Shown in pieces: positions 1 to 13,073 of a stretch of DNA of 64,000 nt. Numbering within the stretch: position 1 is the first letter of the stretch; the number at the start of each line of letters is the position of its first letter. A program made the position numbers and the translations under genes. Source of the stretch: Bagarius yarrelli (taxonomy: Eukaryota > Chordata > Actinopteri > Siluriformes > Sisoridae); NCBI GenBank assembly GCA_005784505.1, contig VCAZ01000136.1, forward strand, positions 824,661 through 888,660, written 5' to 3'. The notes below the pieces were generated by a model that saw only the letters and a program-made list of their open reading frames with translations, ran no database searches and was not told the origin of the DNA.

Positions 1-1353
1 CGCCACATAGTCCAAAAAAAGATTCCTAGATACATGCAGCTGTCTCTTTGAGGGTTAACCTCTGCCCCTCCCTGGCCAAGTTCCTCACCACTACAGCTTC
101 ATAATGCCCTGTGCTACCGTAACATCCTTCAATCAGAGTGGTGGCTAAATTCCGCACCAGAAGGGGTCTGTGACCTGGGTGTTGTACTTTGCTGTCTTTG
201 CCTTTTTTTAGCACTGGGTCCACTGTCTTTGTTTTGTTTCTCACAGCACCTTCATTTAGCTCATATTATCTCCAAGCAGCTTGTTGTGCTGGAAATTGAA
301 CCCACAATCATCCAATCAGCAGTCCAACCGTTCTGGACAAATGTTGCAGGACCTGCTTGCATTCTTGACTTAACTTGGTGTTTCCCAAACTTTTTTGCTG
401 GGAACCAATTTTCCTTTGCTTGAACAAGTCTGTTTAAAGTAGCAGCATTAAATCTAAAGCCTACAGCTTCTACAGTGTTTTACTATATAACAGTATTCAT
501 TGTTTTCACAGACAATTTAACAATTAAACTAGAAATTTCCTGTCATTGGGATATTTGAGTTGACTTTGCGGTTCCGTTAAACATGAGCAGTACACGATTA
601 ACTCTTTAATATGGGGGTTATAAGCAACTTATAGGATGCATTTTTATTGAATGGAATATAGAGTTTAGCATCAGACCACACAGTGTCGTCGGAGCAGAGC
701 GTGAAACCTGCGTGCCATGACATATTTTTGGCTTATATTTTGAATGTGTTTCTCTTTTTAAAATGTTGGTGCATCTATAAAATCTTTTCTTATTTCACAC
801 TAGCCTTTCCATGCAACCCTTATTATACTGTAATTACATACCTACTTTAGAAGTCACCGGCCCAGTTTGGGAAACACTGATTTAACCTAACCTAAACTTC
901 TTCACTGGATATAAGTAAAGTTTTAGGTTTTTAGAAAACATCTACAGATAAGAACAAAGGAAATTAGGCTTCTATTTTTATCCTTGTTTAATCTTACTGT
1001 AGACAAGAAAAAAACGATTTGATGATAAATTTACAGTGAAATTATCATCCTGTTTAAACAGCCAGCTTGTACATTACATCTTGGTGGGTCTTGACAGACG
1101 CTTCATTCAGTGTATTCTTTGCCAAGCCTCGTTCTACAATAAAAAGCTATTTTAACCATAAGCTGTCATCATATCGTATAGCGTCCCTGTTGAATGTGTG
1201 TACACTGACATTTTATGGCGTTCTGAAAAAAGCCAAGAAAGTGCTCGCATAGAGTTTTTTTTTAACCGCATGTGTTTAAAATCTGTTCTGTTTATAGCTG
1301 GCCCTCGTCTTCCTGTCCTCTTTATTTAACTGAAGACACTCTCCATATCCCAG

Positions 1354-1380
<27 letters not shown>
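1354..1380. repeat. CT dinucleotide microsatellite
   Basis: About 13 uninterrupted CT units upstream of smtn. A separate AC run of similar length lies at about 1796-1817. Confidence 0.9.
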
Positions 1381-1385
<5 letters not shown>

Positions 1386-1634
1386 CATTTCATACACACA
1401 CTCACATTGAGATATTATTGTAGTTCGGTTGGTGTTGGGGGGTGGTGTTGGGAAGAGATGGCTAAAAGAGAGAATTATAGACAAAGTCTCGACAGGAAGT
1501 GATCTTCTACGTCACCATAAATCCTGTACCTGACCTGCGTCCACACTTCAGTCTTACAGTGCACAGAAATTAAAACAGTTTACAGTGACCAGTAAGGGCA
1601 ATCAATGTAGTAGTGTGTAGTGTGTTTTATAAAG

Positions 1635-1787
1635 AAAGTGAAATGGATGCTGATGTTTTGTTGCTTTTATTTATTGTGGAGGATCAGATTATTAGTAAAG
1701 CTTGATGAAGTTTTGAAGGGTTTACCTAATAAACTGATCCTCCACAATAAATCAAATCAACAAAACATCAGCATTCGTTTCACTTTT
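1635..1787. repeat. Hairpin (foldback) element, MITE-like
   Basis: The left arm begins AAAGTGAAATGGATGCTGAT and runs to GGAGGATCAG. The right arm begins CTGATCCTCC and ends in CAGCATTCGTTTCACTTT. The two arms are near-perfect reverse complements over about 55-60 bp and leave a spacer of about 45 bp. There is no open frame inside. The structure fits a short nonautonomous foldback transposon. A much shorter palindrome with the same AAGTGAAATGGATG start lies at 10635-10684. Confidence 0.7.
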
Positions 1788-2405
1788 TGTATATATACAC
1801 ACACACACACACACACATACATTCAAGTGTCATTGGTGTGTTCCTTGCTGGATCCAACAGATAACTTTCGCTGTAATTGATAATCTGAGAATATTTTTCT
1901 AGAAATAAATCTAAATAATTTCAGTCCCCTTTTGCTTCTGTAGTTTGAGTGGCTTGTAGTGTGTCTGAACTGCTTAAAGCACATCGGTCACCTTGTCAAA
2001 AAAGTGAGTGAATTAATTATTCATCCCTCAGCTAGCAAAGCACTCTTCATCCCACCTGGCAAGAGCATGTGTGGCTAGTTGCTTTGGAGAGCTTAGTAAG
2101 AGAGAAGCGGGACTCAACAGCAGGCATGTGGGCTGCACGTTCTCCCAGGAACATTCGCAGAAAGCAGATAGCTCCCATGCTTGTCTAAATGTCAGGCTTC
2201 TTCCATGGCTTTGTATAAACACAGCTGGAAGGATGGATCACATACAGTCTCCCTGGAGCCACACAAACACACACCTTCAGTTTCTTCTATTAATATTTCC
2301 TCTATTGAAATTTATTTGCGAGTTGTCAGTTATGAAATACAAATTATTAATTGTAATTATTATTAGATTGTAATATGATAAGATTTTAATTTCTGACCCT
2401 CACAG

Positions 2406-2810
2406 ATGGAAACAGAGCCTTCATTTCCAATCGATCCTGCTCTCCGGATGGCGTCGCTTATCCAGAACGGTTCCTCTGCGTCTCAGCTGCAGGGAGACAC
2501 ACCCGGTGTCATGGCCAGTTCTGGAACCCTCACTTCAGAACAGCTCGATGCCATTGATGATGAGGAGATCCTGGACAAAATGGTACCCAGACCAAATGAG
2601 TGCTGTTTCTCTGTACACGATCTTGTATTTTTTTTAATGACTTTATTAAACCCTGAGTGATCATTCAGATGAGTTTGTTTTAATCTTGTGCTGTAACAGC
2701 TTGATGACTCCAAAGACTTTGAGGAAAGAAAAATGATCAGAGCAGCAATGAGAGAACTTCGGAAGAAAAAAAGAGGTGAAGAAAACTTATTTTATTTTTC
2801 TTACTTATCT

Positions 2811-2856
<46 letters not shown>

Positions 2857-5800
2857 ATACTTCTACATTTTCTTTTCGATGAAAGATTAAAAAAATATGA
2901 AAGATGATTCTCTTTCACTTGCTCCTGCACTGTGTTCCCTTCACTTTTGTTTAGTTCAGCGCATCGTAAATCAAATCATCAGAAGAAAACCAACTGATTA
3001 TAGAGTATACAGTTCTTCCTTTTCTTTCTTTCATTTGTTTTCTCTCTCTTGATTTAATGTTTATATCTCTATTGGTACCTGGGCCTTACCCGACTGATAC
3101 ACCTCTTAATACTACCATTATTTCGTTGCAATTATAAAAACCATCAATACTATACAAAAACGCAATGTAACACAGCATGGAATTACAGCGAGACACACAT
3201 TTCGTGTATTAGAAGTAAAAACCAGTTTTAAAAAAGCAAGAAACCCCCCCTTGCAAACTTCCACACCGCTACACTACAACCGCAACTGTATTCGCATTAA
3301 TAGCGGTATCGCTCATCGACACGGCTCAGCAGCTAGCCCACTCCCGGCAAGTGTTAGTCATCCACGTGCACGCGCTGCTCCACCACTTAAAGTCACTAGG
3401 GCTGTGCGTGAACATGCAGAGGAGTGTCATTGAACCAAGTCAGTCTACAACATATCTGGGAGTATGTTTCGACTTTCTGGAGATCTTATCCATGTTACGC
3501 CTTTTCAGGCGGGGCAGCTATGCACACTTGATGACCTTTTAGATGTTTCTGGGTCTGATGGCCTCAGTCGTCTGTCACAGAGGTCTCGTACATATGAGAG
3601 GCCGCTGCAGTTTTGGCTGAAAGCTCGGGTCCCGGCAAAAGCGCATTGTGGTCACTTGCGTCAGTGATCTGAGGCCCAGGAATGTACAGCCGAAGAGACC
3701 CTTGGAGGAAGTGATGTCACGCGTAGTCATGACAACGAATGCATCGACCAAAGGCTGGGAGGCCGTCTGCAGAGGCATGCCACTGTCAGAATGGTGGTCG
3801 AGTTCGCGGGCTCACCTGCATATAAACCGCTTGAAGCTCGAGGCAGTATTCTTAGCTCTGATGTCTTTTCTGTCACAGGTAGAGCAGAGGCATGCACTGA
3901 TTCTCTTTCTCATTTCTCGGTACCGGGTCTGCCATTTTTGAAAGCTATGTGGTCGATTCCCAGCACTTGGTATTTCTCTTCGCTCTGCATGCAGATTTCC
4001 GCTTTTAGAGGATTTTCTTTTATTTGCGATAAGCGCCGAGCCTAATTTAGTGCAGTTACCATCAAGTTATGTGCCGTCCTGCTTAGTGCGGGTAATTTAT
4101 CGCGATACGTCCTCTGGCTTCAGTACAGCTTCCTAGAGATATGTTATGGGCCGCCATAATCGGTGCAAGCTGTTTAGTGCGATCTGTTTCTGCCCAGTTT
4201 GTGCAGCTCTTTAAGGCAGGTATTATTCTGCCCGGCAAGTGCGAATGGATCCGTTTTAGTACTTCCTGCTAAGTAACTCAATCGCTAGGCTTAGCTGTAG
4301 CTCACCAGAGGACGCAGCTATTGGTTTCTAAACAGTGGATTTTTCTTGATGCAAGTGTCTGCTTGCACGACGTGATTTAACACACTGTTCCTATAGCAGG
4401 TGCTCTGCAATGTCGAGTGAAGCTTGAAAGGGAACGGTTCTGAATATTGCCCCGCGACACTATATATATTTTTTAAATAGCGACACGTGCCTATTGCTTT
4501 TTTGCATATAGGTGCCTTTTGGCCCAGTCTGATTCACTGAAGTGAGCCAATAATCTTCAGAGGAGACGTGAAGATGAGGAATTTCCCACAGCGAATGCTC
4601 CGTAATGTCTTGTTCCCGCTCACAGGGAACCGAAGTTACAGAAGTAACCGGAGACGTTTCTCATTCGCATTGGCCACAATGACGATCATTAGCTAAGCGT
4701 GTTGTGCGAGGCGGAGACTAAACAAATGTGCGGTCCGCCACTCAATAGGTTTGTGTGGGAACACAGGTTTGTTCTGCATGTAAAATAAGAATTGCATTCG
4801 GTACACATGTGCATCGAACCGTAAGCCCTGTATGAAACGGTTCAGTACGAATATATATTCTCTCTTTTTCTCTCTCTCTCTGTCTTTCTCTCTATCACAA
4901 ACACACACACACACTTAAACTTACTCACTTTCTCGCTCTGTTTCTTCCCCACTACCCTTTTTCTTCCCTACTTCCTGATTAGTTTTTCTCTATCGTTTTA
5001 TTTCCCTCCTATAGAAGCAAGATTGGGATGTTCTCAGCAGGAGCTCGGTAGGATTATGGCTCACTTTTGCCTGCGTTTGTGTGGCTTTCCTGTTGTTGTG
5101 TGCATGTGCCTGCTGCAGTGTGTTCACACGTTTAAAATCTGTTAAAAGTATACCGTATGTCCGGCATGGACAGTGTCAAATGGTACATGTATGTAATTAA
5201 GTGAATGTCATTTGTAATGGTAGCAGTGCCACCAATTGATAAATATTGTTACTATGGTAACCAGTATTAGAAACCCAGACTAATCAGTTCACTGTCTGAA
5301 CAGAGTTAAAGGAATAAATCCCTTTGAGATGAGCTTTTTGGAGTGTTCAGTAACGGTGTGATGTCCTGACCCACTGTCAGAGTTTCCCTTTGAACTACCA
5401 CTTGGACAATAGACTCATTTTAGTTCATTTACACTGGATTGTGTAGAAAGGCTTTCCCTTACAATACAGATCACGATATATTGCAATACTTTAAAAAAAT
5501 GAAAGCAAAAATCAGTTTAACTATTGAAGGTTAGAATATCGACGAAAATTAAAATCATGAAAGAAATCGTCATCTGTATTGATACTTTTACACAGCCCTA
5601 ATTTTCAACACAACTTTTTTTGTGAAAGGACACAGTTCTTTTAGTGGTGTTATTCTCCCACAATACAAGTTGGTGTCAATAATCTTCTATTACAGCAGCT
5701 TCAACAGTTGATTTTTCTTCAGCAACATTTATCTCAACGGCCAGTCAGATACCAGAATATTGTCAAGTTAACCATGGTGTCTTTTTGGCTCAGTAGAAGG

Positions 5801-8800
5801 CAAATTATGGTTAGCCGTGGTGTTGGTTAGCAAAGGCCAATGTTCCATTTGATTGTAGTTTTTTAATTCATATAATTGCTGCTGTTTGCTGGTTTTACTC
5901 TGGTATTAATTGCATTAGAGCGGTGTTGCATTTCCAACTTATACACAAATAGCATGTGAATTTATTTATGGACACGACGTGTGACTCAGTTTCAGCACAT
6001 TCACCGATTGGTTTAGGTGATGCTACAGTTCCGTACTTTGTTAAAGTAATCTCTATTTGTGTATGCTATAGATCTCTTTACTCCACCCATCCAGACCAAA
6101 GAGAGAAGGAGAGGGACCTGCGACTACAGGAGCTGCGGCAACAGAGAGAGATGAATCGTCCAGGAGCAGGAGAGGTGGTGATGAAGAAGCTCGAGAAGTC
6201 AGCCGATGGCTCCACAGTCAGCGAGATCTCCAAGACCAACCGCTTTGCGCAATCAGGTAACGGATTTCATCAGCTGAGTTAACGCTGGCTAAGTTATCAA
6301 TCACAAATAAACGCTCATTTATGCATGTGGGTCCAGTAACACAGTGCATGAAACCATGCAAAAAAAGATCAAAAGCTTGGTGACGTTAACTCTTACCCCT
6401 GTTCTACCAAGCTGGTGCCGGAGCCCAACTGAGAGCTGGGCTTTTCACTAGAAAGAAAATCCTGGACCTGGCTTTGACCAACAACCCCCCCAAAAATGTG
6501 CTAGTGCAGAAAAGAGTTTCAACATTAATCGTGTTATTATGTAAAAATTAAATCTCAGGAATCTGAAGCTCTTACAGGTACAGACATTTAGAAAACAATC
6601 ATCTGCCTTTTTCCAGTCTTTAGCTGTTCAGTTACTAGACAGTTAGGAGCAAATCCCATGTGCCAGCACTTTACACAGCATTCAATCTGTCACTTTAAAT
6701 ACCCAGGAAAGGCTTTTGTTTAGGAGTCAGTTACTCCGTCATGTGCCAAAAGTCATTTGTACAAGAATAAGATAAATAGAAAAATTAGATGACATAAGGC
6801 AGGGCAGATATACAGTTCGAGGTTACTTCCTGTCCACTCCCATTTGCTTTAAATCACTGTGCAGACTTTATCCATGGTTTTTAGTACTGAGTCCCAGGTT
6901 TCTGTTAACACTTGTTTGATGTATGCAGACATTATCGTTGAAACAAATGCCAATGTTTAAAAATGATTAAATTTGCGTGATGATTTGTTTGACTGTTTTG
7001 GGGCTTTAGCAAATAATTGTTTGCTTAAAGACTTGTAGTGTACAATTACTACAAGTACGAGTCACATTTTCTCCTTAATGTGTTGGTTGATAACAGAAAA
7101 GAAACTAGCGCTTTTTTGCACTGATAGTGATGATAAACTTGTTCGAACAGCGTGATCCGATCTTAACAGTAAGTGTTGGAAGTATGTAGATCGGAGTATG
7201 GAGTCACTTCACTCCAGATTTTCATTTCTCTTCTCCTCACTCTTTCTGCACTTCCTTCTCAATTACTTCACTTGATTTTCACTGCATGGAAAAATAAGTT
7301 CCTTATTAACGTGCCACGAGATTTTAATTTTATATAAATATTTATTCATTCATTCATTTTGCATACCCGTAATTTGGGGACAAAAGGACAAAAGGCAGGA
7401 GGGATACACCCTGGACAGGTTGCCAGTCCATCACAGGGCCTATAGATAAATATTATATATAAGAGAATGTGTATTTTTATAGTGTTTAACCTGTCAGTGG
7501 TGTTTAGTCTGTGCAAATGTCAGCAAAGATAGAAAATCAAAAAGCAAATCATTTTTGATGTAACAGAAAAATAAATGTTTTTAATTAATGGTGTGTAATT
7601 ATTTGTGTTGTTGTGTGTGTGTGTAGATGATGGCAGCAGGATGACCCGTAGTACCATCATGGAAACCACTTACACACAGAAATTTGACAGTAAGTTGTTG
7701 GGTTTTTTCTGTTTCCTAAAGATGATCAATTTCCTTTCGAAAATCCTTTCACATTTCTCACCTCTGCGTGTTGTTTCAGGAGGAACCATGCAGACGAAAT
7801 CCTTCAGCTACTCCTCTTCCTCCTCCAGTACAAGCAAGAAGATTGGAAGGTGAGCTCAAAACTCAAATCCGCAAAACATTTACAGTGACGTGCTCGGATT
7901 TGTTGGCTTAAATAAATTGATGGTAAATAATTTTTTTCCATCATAGCGTGTTCGATCGCGAGGACGACACATCACGGAGTGGAGGCAGCTCGGCGGTGCT
8001 GGAGCGGAAACAAGCAGAGCGAAGAAAGGAAATCATGAGGGCGCAGACGATGCCTAAAACCTCTGCATCACAGGCTCGGAAAGCCATGATCGACAAGCTG
8101 GAGAAGGAGGGTAGCGGGTAAGCACTTGATTTTTCCAAAAACTAATAAACTGATGTTAAGTTAAATTAAACATGCCTGAAAATTATAGATGCACGATATT
8201 CATCAGTCTAAAATATCAGTTTTATCATTGTATCGTAGGTTTTTCCAGTACACAATCTCCTGATACACAAACTGCAGATCATATCAAAATTATAATAATA
8301 AGAACTCATTTTTTATCGGAATTGGCCATAAGAGGAACTTCATTATTGGTTAAAATATTAAGTTAATTTAGAGTAGTATTTTTGTCTATATCTGCTAGCT
8401 ATCTCATCATGTTTTTCTGTTGTTCTCTGCAGCAACTCACCAGCTGCACAAGTGAAGGTTCAGCGCTCCACCAGCTTCGGTGTCCCCAACGCCAACTCCA
8501 TCAAACAGATGCTGCTGGACTGGTGCAGAGCCAAGACTCGCGGCTATGAAGTGAGCAACTCGAACATTGTACTAAAGCTTTTCTGAGTATACGAGTTGGC
8601 TAAGAGGGAAGTGGCAGCTCGGTGGTTACGGTGTGAGAATGCTGATCAGGAGATTTAATACCCAGAACCACCATGAAATTAATTGAATAAGAAAATTTGA
8701 TAAAAGTAAGTTTTACCTTGCAGAAAATACTTGAAAATCAGTACTATAGTAATAGAAAAAAAATGGATGCTTTACAACATAATCAGGCTGATGAAATCTG

Positions 8801-11800
8801 GTGGTTTGGTGAAGCTGTAGTGTGTTAAGGGGACATTAAGCATATATACAGTAGACAAAAAAAATTTCATTAAATAATGTCTTACGACTGTTTGATGATT
8901 GGTAGCTTCTATAGACACAACTTACTTGTGTGTCAATTTTTTTTCTTTGTTGTCTCAGAACGTTGATATTCAGAACTTCTCCTCCAGCTGGAGTGATGGT
9001 ATGGCCTTCTGTGCCCTGGTGCACAACTTCTTCCCTGAGGCGTTTGACTATTCCACCCTCAGCCCCAGCAATCGCAGGCAAAACTTTGAGGTGGCCTTTA
9101 AAACAGCAGAGTGAGTAAAACACACACACACACACACACACACAGGCAGACTGGCGAACATTCTTACTGCTGGTACACGTTGTTGGGAAATATGATAAAA
9201 GTAAATGTTGATAATGTTGGTAGTACTTTACACTTGTGTGTGGAAGCCTGGGAAAACGCTTCAGGTGGTGATTTGGTCTGTGATATACAGCCACGCCAAA
9301 CCTATCCAACCAATAATATTAATAACTCATGTCTATTTCCAAAAAATGAAAGATACTTTAATTTCTTCATTGAATTCAGAGGAAGTGACATGCTGTATTG
9401 GAGGCACAGGAGGCTCATTCCACCTCACAACTATGTGCTAGTTTGTTTTGGTATAAATAATATATATTTATCGCATTTATTTACATATATGAACGAGACC
9501 TAAATCCAATCTGAAAATATCAGAATCCATCTGCTTTTACCTACTTACACAATTGTGGGTCTAATTCCATCTGTACCACATTGCAGAAAAAAAATCAGGT
9601 CACATGATACATGTGGTGTAAAGTGTGCTGTGGTGCAGCAGGTGGTAAACGCATCACATGACCAATAGAGTAATCCAACAGACAACAAAAATTAGACACA
9701 AAATTGTCAGACACCCTTATCTAAAGTGACGTACATTCGTTTCTGTTTTATCCAGCTGAGCAGTTGAGAGTGAAGGGCCTTGTTCAGGGGCCCAAGAGTG
9801 GTAGCCCAGTGATGCTGGGGATTGAATCCACAATCTTCAGATCTGCACTTTCCCATGTTTTGTTTTTATGTACAGGAAGGTAATCCAGTCTGAGCTAGTT
9901 TTAATAAGGTCTTTAATTTTAGACACACCCAACAGGTTTTCCCAGACCACCACACACACACACACACACACACACCACACACACACACACACACATTTTC
10001 TGCACATCACTATCTGCTCCTTAAGAGGAAACCGTCTCCTGCACTAACCTTTAATCCCCTAACTCTATATAAAGCTCAGATTAGGTCCCCTCAATTAATC
10101 CCCTCATCATAACTTCAGGTGGCCTCAGAGACTCTCCGTGTTCGCAGAAACAAAACTGACTAATAATTCACTTCTGCTGGTTTGGTTCGGTTTCCCGCTG
10201 CCTTTCCTGTACGCAGAGCCAAATCGCCTTCTTACTAAACCAGACCCATCAAGCTGGACTCGAATTAATAACACCAGATAATCATTCCGCATCATTTATC
10301 ATTCCTCTGGCCGATCGGGTTGTCAGATTTCCCCCTCTGTGTGTGTGTGTGTGTGTGTGTATTACTGTCGCTTTATTTTTACCAGCTGTTAATATTGTAT
10401 GCTGTCATGCTGCATGTCTTTAAACTCTACCTTTAGTCACACATGTCAAGAATTAGATCTTACTGCCTGTAGATGTAAACATTAGATAAGGCATATCTCC
10501 TCCAATCACATGGTCCGTCTTAAACACAGTGTGCTCCACGTTTGTCTGATGTTTTGCACTGAGAATGTAAGAGAAAGTCACATGTTTCTGAATATCCACG
10601 TCCTAGAGGATGGAATTTTCACAGCTGAAATAACCAACAAAAGTGAAATGGATGTATACTGATGCTCCATTTGACTTTTTGTTGTGTGTGAATATAATCA
10701 CAAAGCATGACATCACATCCAAATGTACGTCTACACAGATGTAATGTTTGTTCTATTTGTGTGTTTTTTTTTCTCTGTCCCACCCTGAATGTTGGCTGCT
10801 CACAACTACCATGTACCTCTTTTCTCTGTCTGTCTGCCTTTTTTTCCGATACACTTCACGTGCCGTTTCCTGCGGCGGGATTCACAGGACGCTCGCTGAC
10901 TGTCCCCAGCTTTTGGACGTGGAGGACATGGTGCGGCTGCGGGAGCCAGACTGGAAGTGTGTGTATACGTATCTGCAGGAGTTCTACAGAGGTCTGGTGT
11001 TAAAAGGCTTGGTTAAAACCAAAAACTCCCTCTAAGGTCCAAACTGATCCAAAAAACGGTGAGAGTGGCAATAAAACCTTTCAGAAAAGTCCCCAACAAT
11101 TGGGATAATGGGGTATTAAAAGGGGATTCATTTATTTTTCCTGGATAGAAAACAAGAGTAAAGCCAAGGGGAACCCTTAAAAAACTTTTATTTTAGCAGC
11201 AAAAAGACCCAATTTCGTCAACATGCACATCAGTTGTGCCAGCCTTCGCAAAAGTTATTAGAGTTGCACGATATAAAAAATTGTAAGTGATACCAATAAC
11301 CAATAAATAAGTTCTTCTCATGGCCGATTCAGATTTTTATATTATAATAGTATATAATCTGCAGTTACACTGTACACTTATGAAACTGATATTTTAGTAG
11401 TTCTGGTCGAACTATAACAAACAACATCAGTCCTAACTCTACAAATGGTTTTATTTTTGAGTAAAACACCAGGAATCATTTATTGAAAATCTTGATTTAG
11501 TAAAATTACATTGTTGTAGTTAAATTAAACAGCCGTCAGTTTTATCAAGAAGCAGCCCAAATATTATCAACTAGACCAATGCATTTATTTCCAGTTATTT
11601 GATCAAAACCCACACAATCTGTCAACACTGTCTGCAGTCACTTACACAAACTGGTTGATTGATTAATTATATTTCATTTATCAGATTTCATTTATTCATT
11701 GAAGCAATAAAAATGACATAATTTTCAAACAAATCACCTGATCATTTATTTGCCCCCTAAATATTGAGCTTTCCTAGTTATCACTACAAGAACCAGCAGT

Positions 11801-12722
11801 ATGAATGCCTTCTGACGTTAGCGTGTCTCCAGTACGTCCTCAGATGTTTGTTAGACACCCCTTTGTTTATTTATTGTTTTTCTAATTAAACTAAGCAGTT
11901 AAGGGCCTTGTTCAGGGGCCCGGCAGTGACTGCCTGGGAGTGCTGGGATTTGAACCCACAGTCTTAAATCTTGAAGTGCATTTTAACTGCTGTCTCAGTT
12001 TCTGATGTCTTATTATTTTCTGTAATTAATTAAGAAACATACACACAAGTGTGAAGCTTTTCAACTGGAGTAGTCACCATTCTGCCAGATCTCTCACACA
12101 CGTCTATAGACCTGTCAGTCAAACATGTAACCATAGCAACAACAACTGAAAAATACACCTAAAGTAACTATCAAGGGCACTTTTCACTGCATATTTATTC
12201 TGTGCTCATCTGCACTACACACACACAGACACACACACATTATTTTTTGCCTTGACTCAAATGGATTACTGGTGAGTTTAGTATTCAATAACCCTGTAGA
12301 AAAAAAGACACACACGCCTCCGCAGCTGAACACAGAACATTCCTAATTGGTTTTATTTGGAAAGGTTGCAGTTTAAGGAAAAAGGCAAGGCATTTTAAAA
12401 GGCTCTGCGCTCCTCCAGGCCGCTGCTATGATCTTTATCAAAGATTTGTTTGTCAGTTTTACCAAACAACATGATGTCATACAAAGGGTCTGGCCAGGTT
12501 CACCATCACACAGTGTTTGTTAAAGCAAACGTCGCTCCAAGATCTGACGCCCAAACATGGTGTTTGATTGGGGTGGTAAAAGTGAGAGGGAGAAAGAGAG
12601 AGAGAGAGAGAGAGAGGACAAAGAGAGAGTAAAACAGAGTGAAAGAAGTGTGACAGAGCATGAATGTGTTCCTGAATCTTTATCTGCTGTAGTTACCGTT
12701 TTAGGAACTGAACATCAGGAAT

Positions 12723-12766
<44 letters not shown>

Positions 12767-12964
12767 GTCTCATTAGTCAGTCACATCAGAAAATGTTCAA
12801 GACAAGTTTACGCATCACACAAACATTTCATATTCACTCTTTATTCATTTCAGCTTCTGAAAGTCATGAAGGATCAAACAAATCCAAACAGAAGGTCTTT
12901 AAACACTGAATCCAGAATATTTAAAGGTTTAAAAAATAGGACTAACATTGTGTCAATCACATTT

Positions 12965-13008
<44 letters not shown>

Positions 13009-13028
13009 ACGTGTGTGTGTGTGTGTGT

Positions 13029-13073
<45 letters not shown>

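Larger units (their letters stand above)
1..2405. other. Upstream region of smtn, no confident gene
   Basis: This stretch precedes the first recognised smoothelin coding exon. It is AT-rich and holds a CT microsatellite (about 1354-1380), an AC microsatellite (about 1796-1817) and a hairpin element (1635-1787), listed separately. A 72-codon open frame on the minus strand at 26-244 has a weak internal repeat (two RNLA segments) but matches no family I recognise. The smtn promoter and noncoding first exon should lie here or further upstream, because the coding exon at 2406 directly follows a splice acceptor (cacag). I could not place them. Confidence 0.5.

Noticed and set aside
26..244. 72-codon minus-strand frame with two RNLA segments
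   Set aside because: The weak internal similarity is not enough for a gene call, and no family was recognised.
8836..9309. 157-codon minus-strand frame
   Set aside because: It overlaps the smoothelin exon at 8959-9110 on the other strand, contains a CVCVCV run from the AC repeat, and resembles no family.
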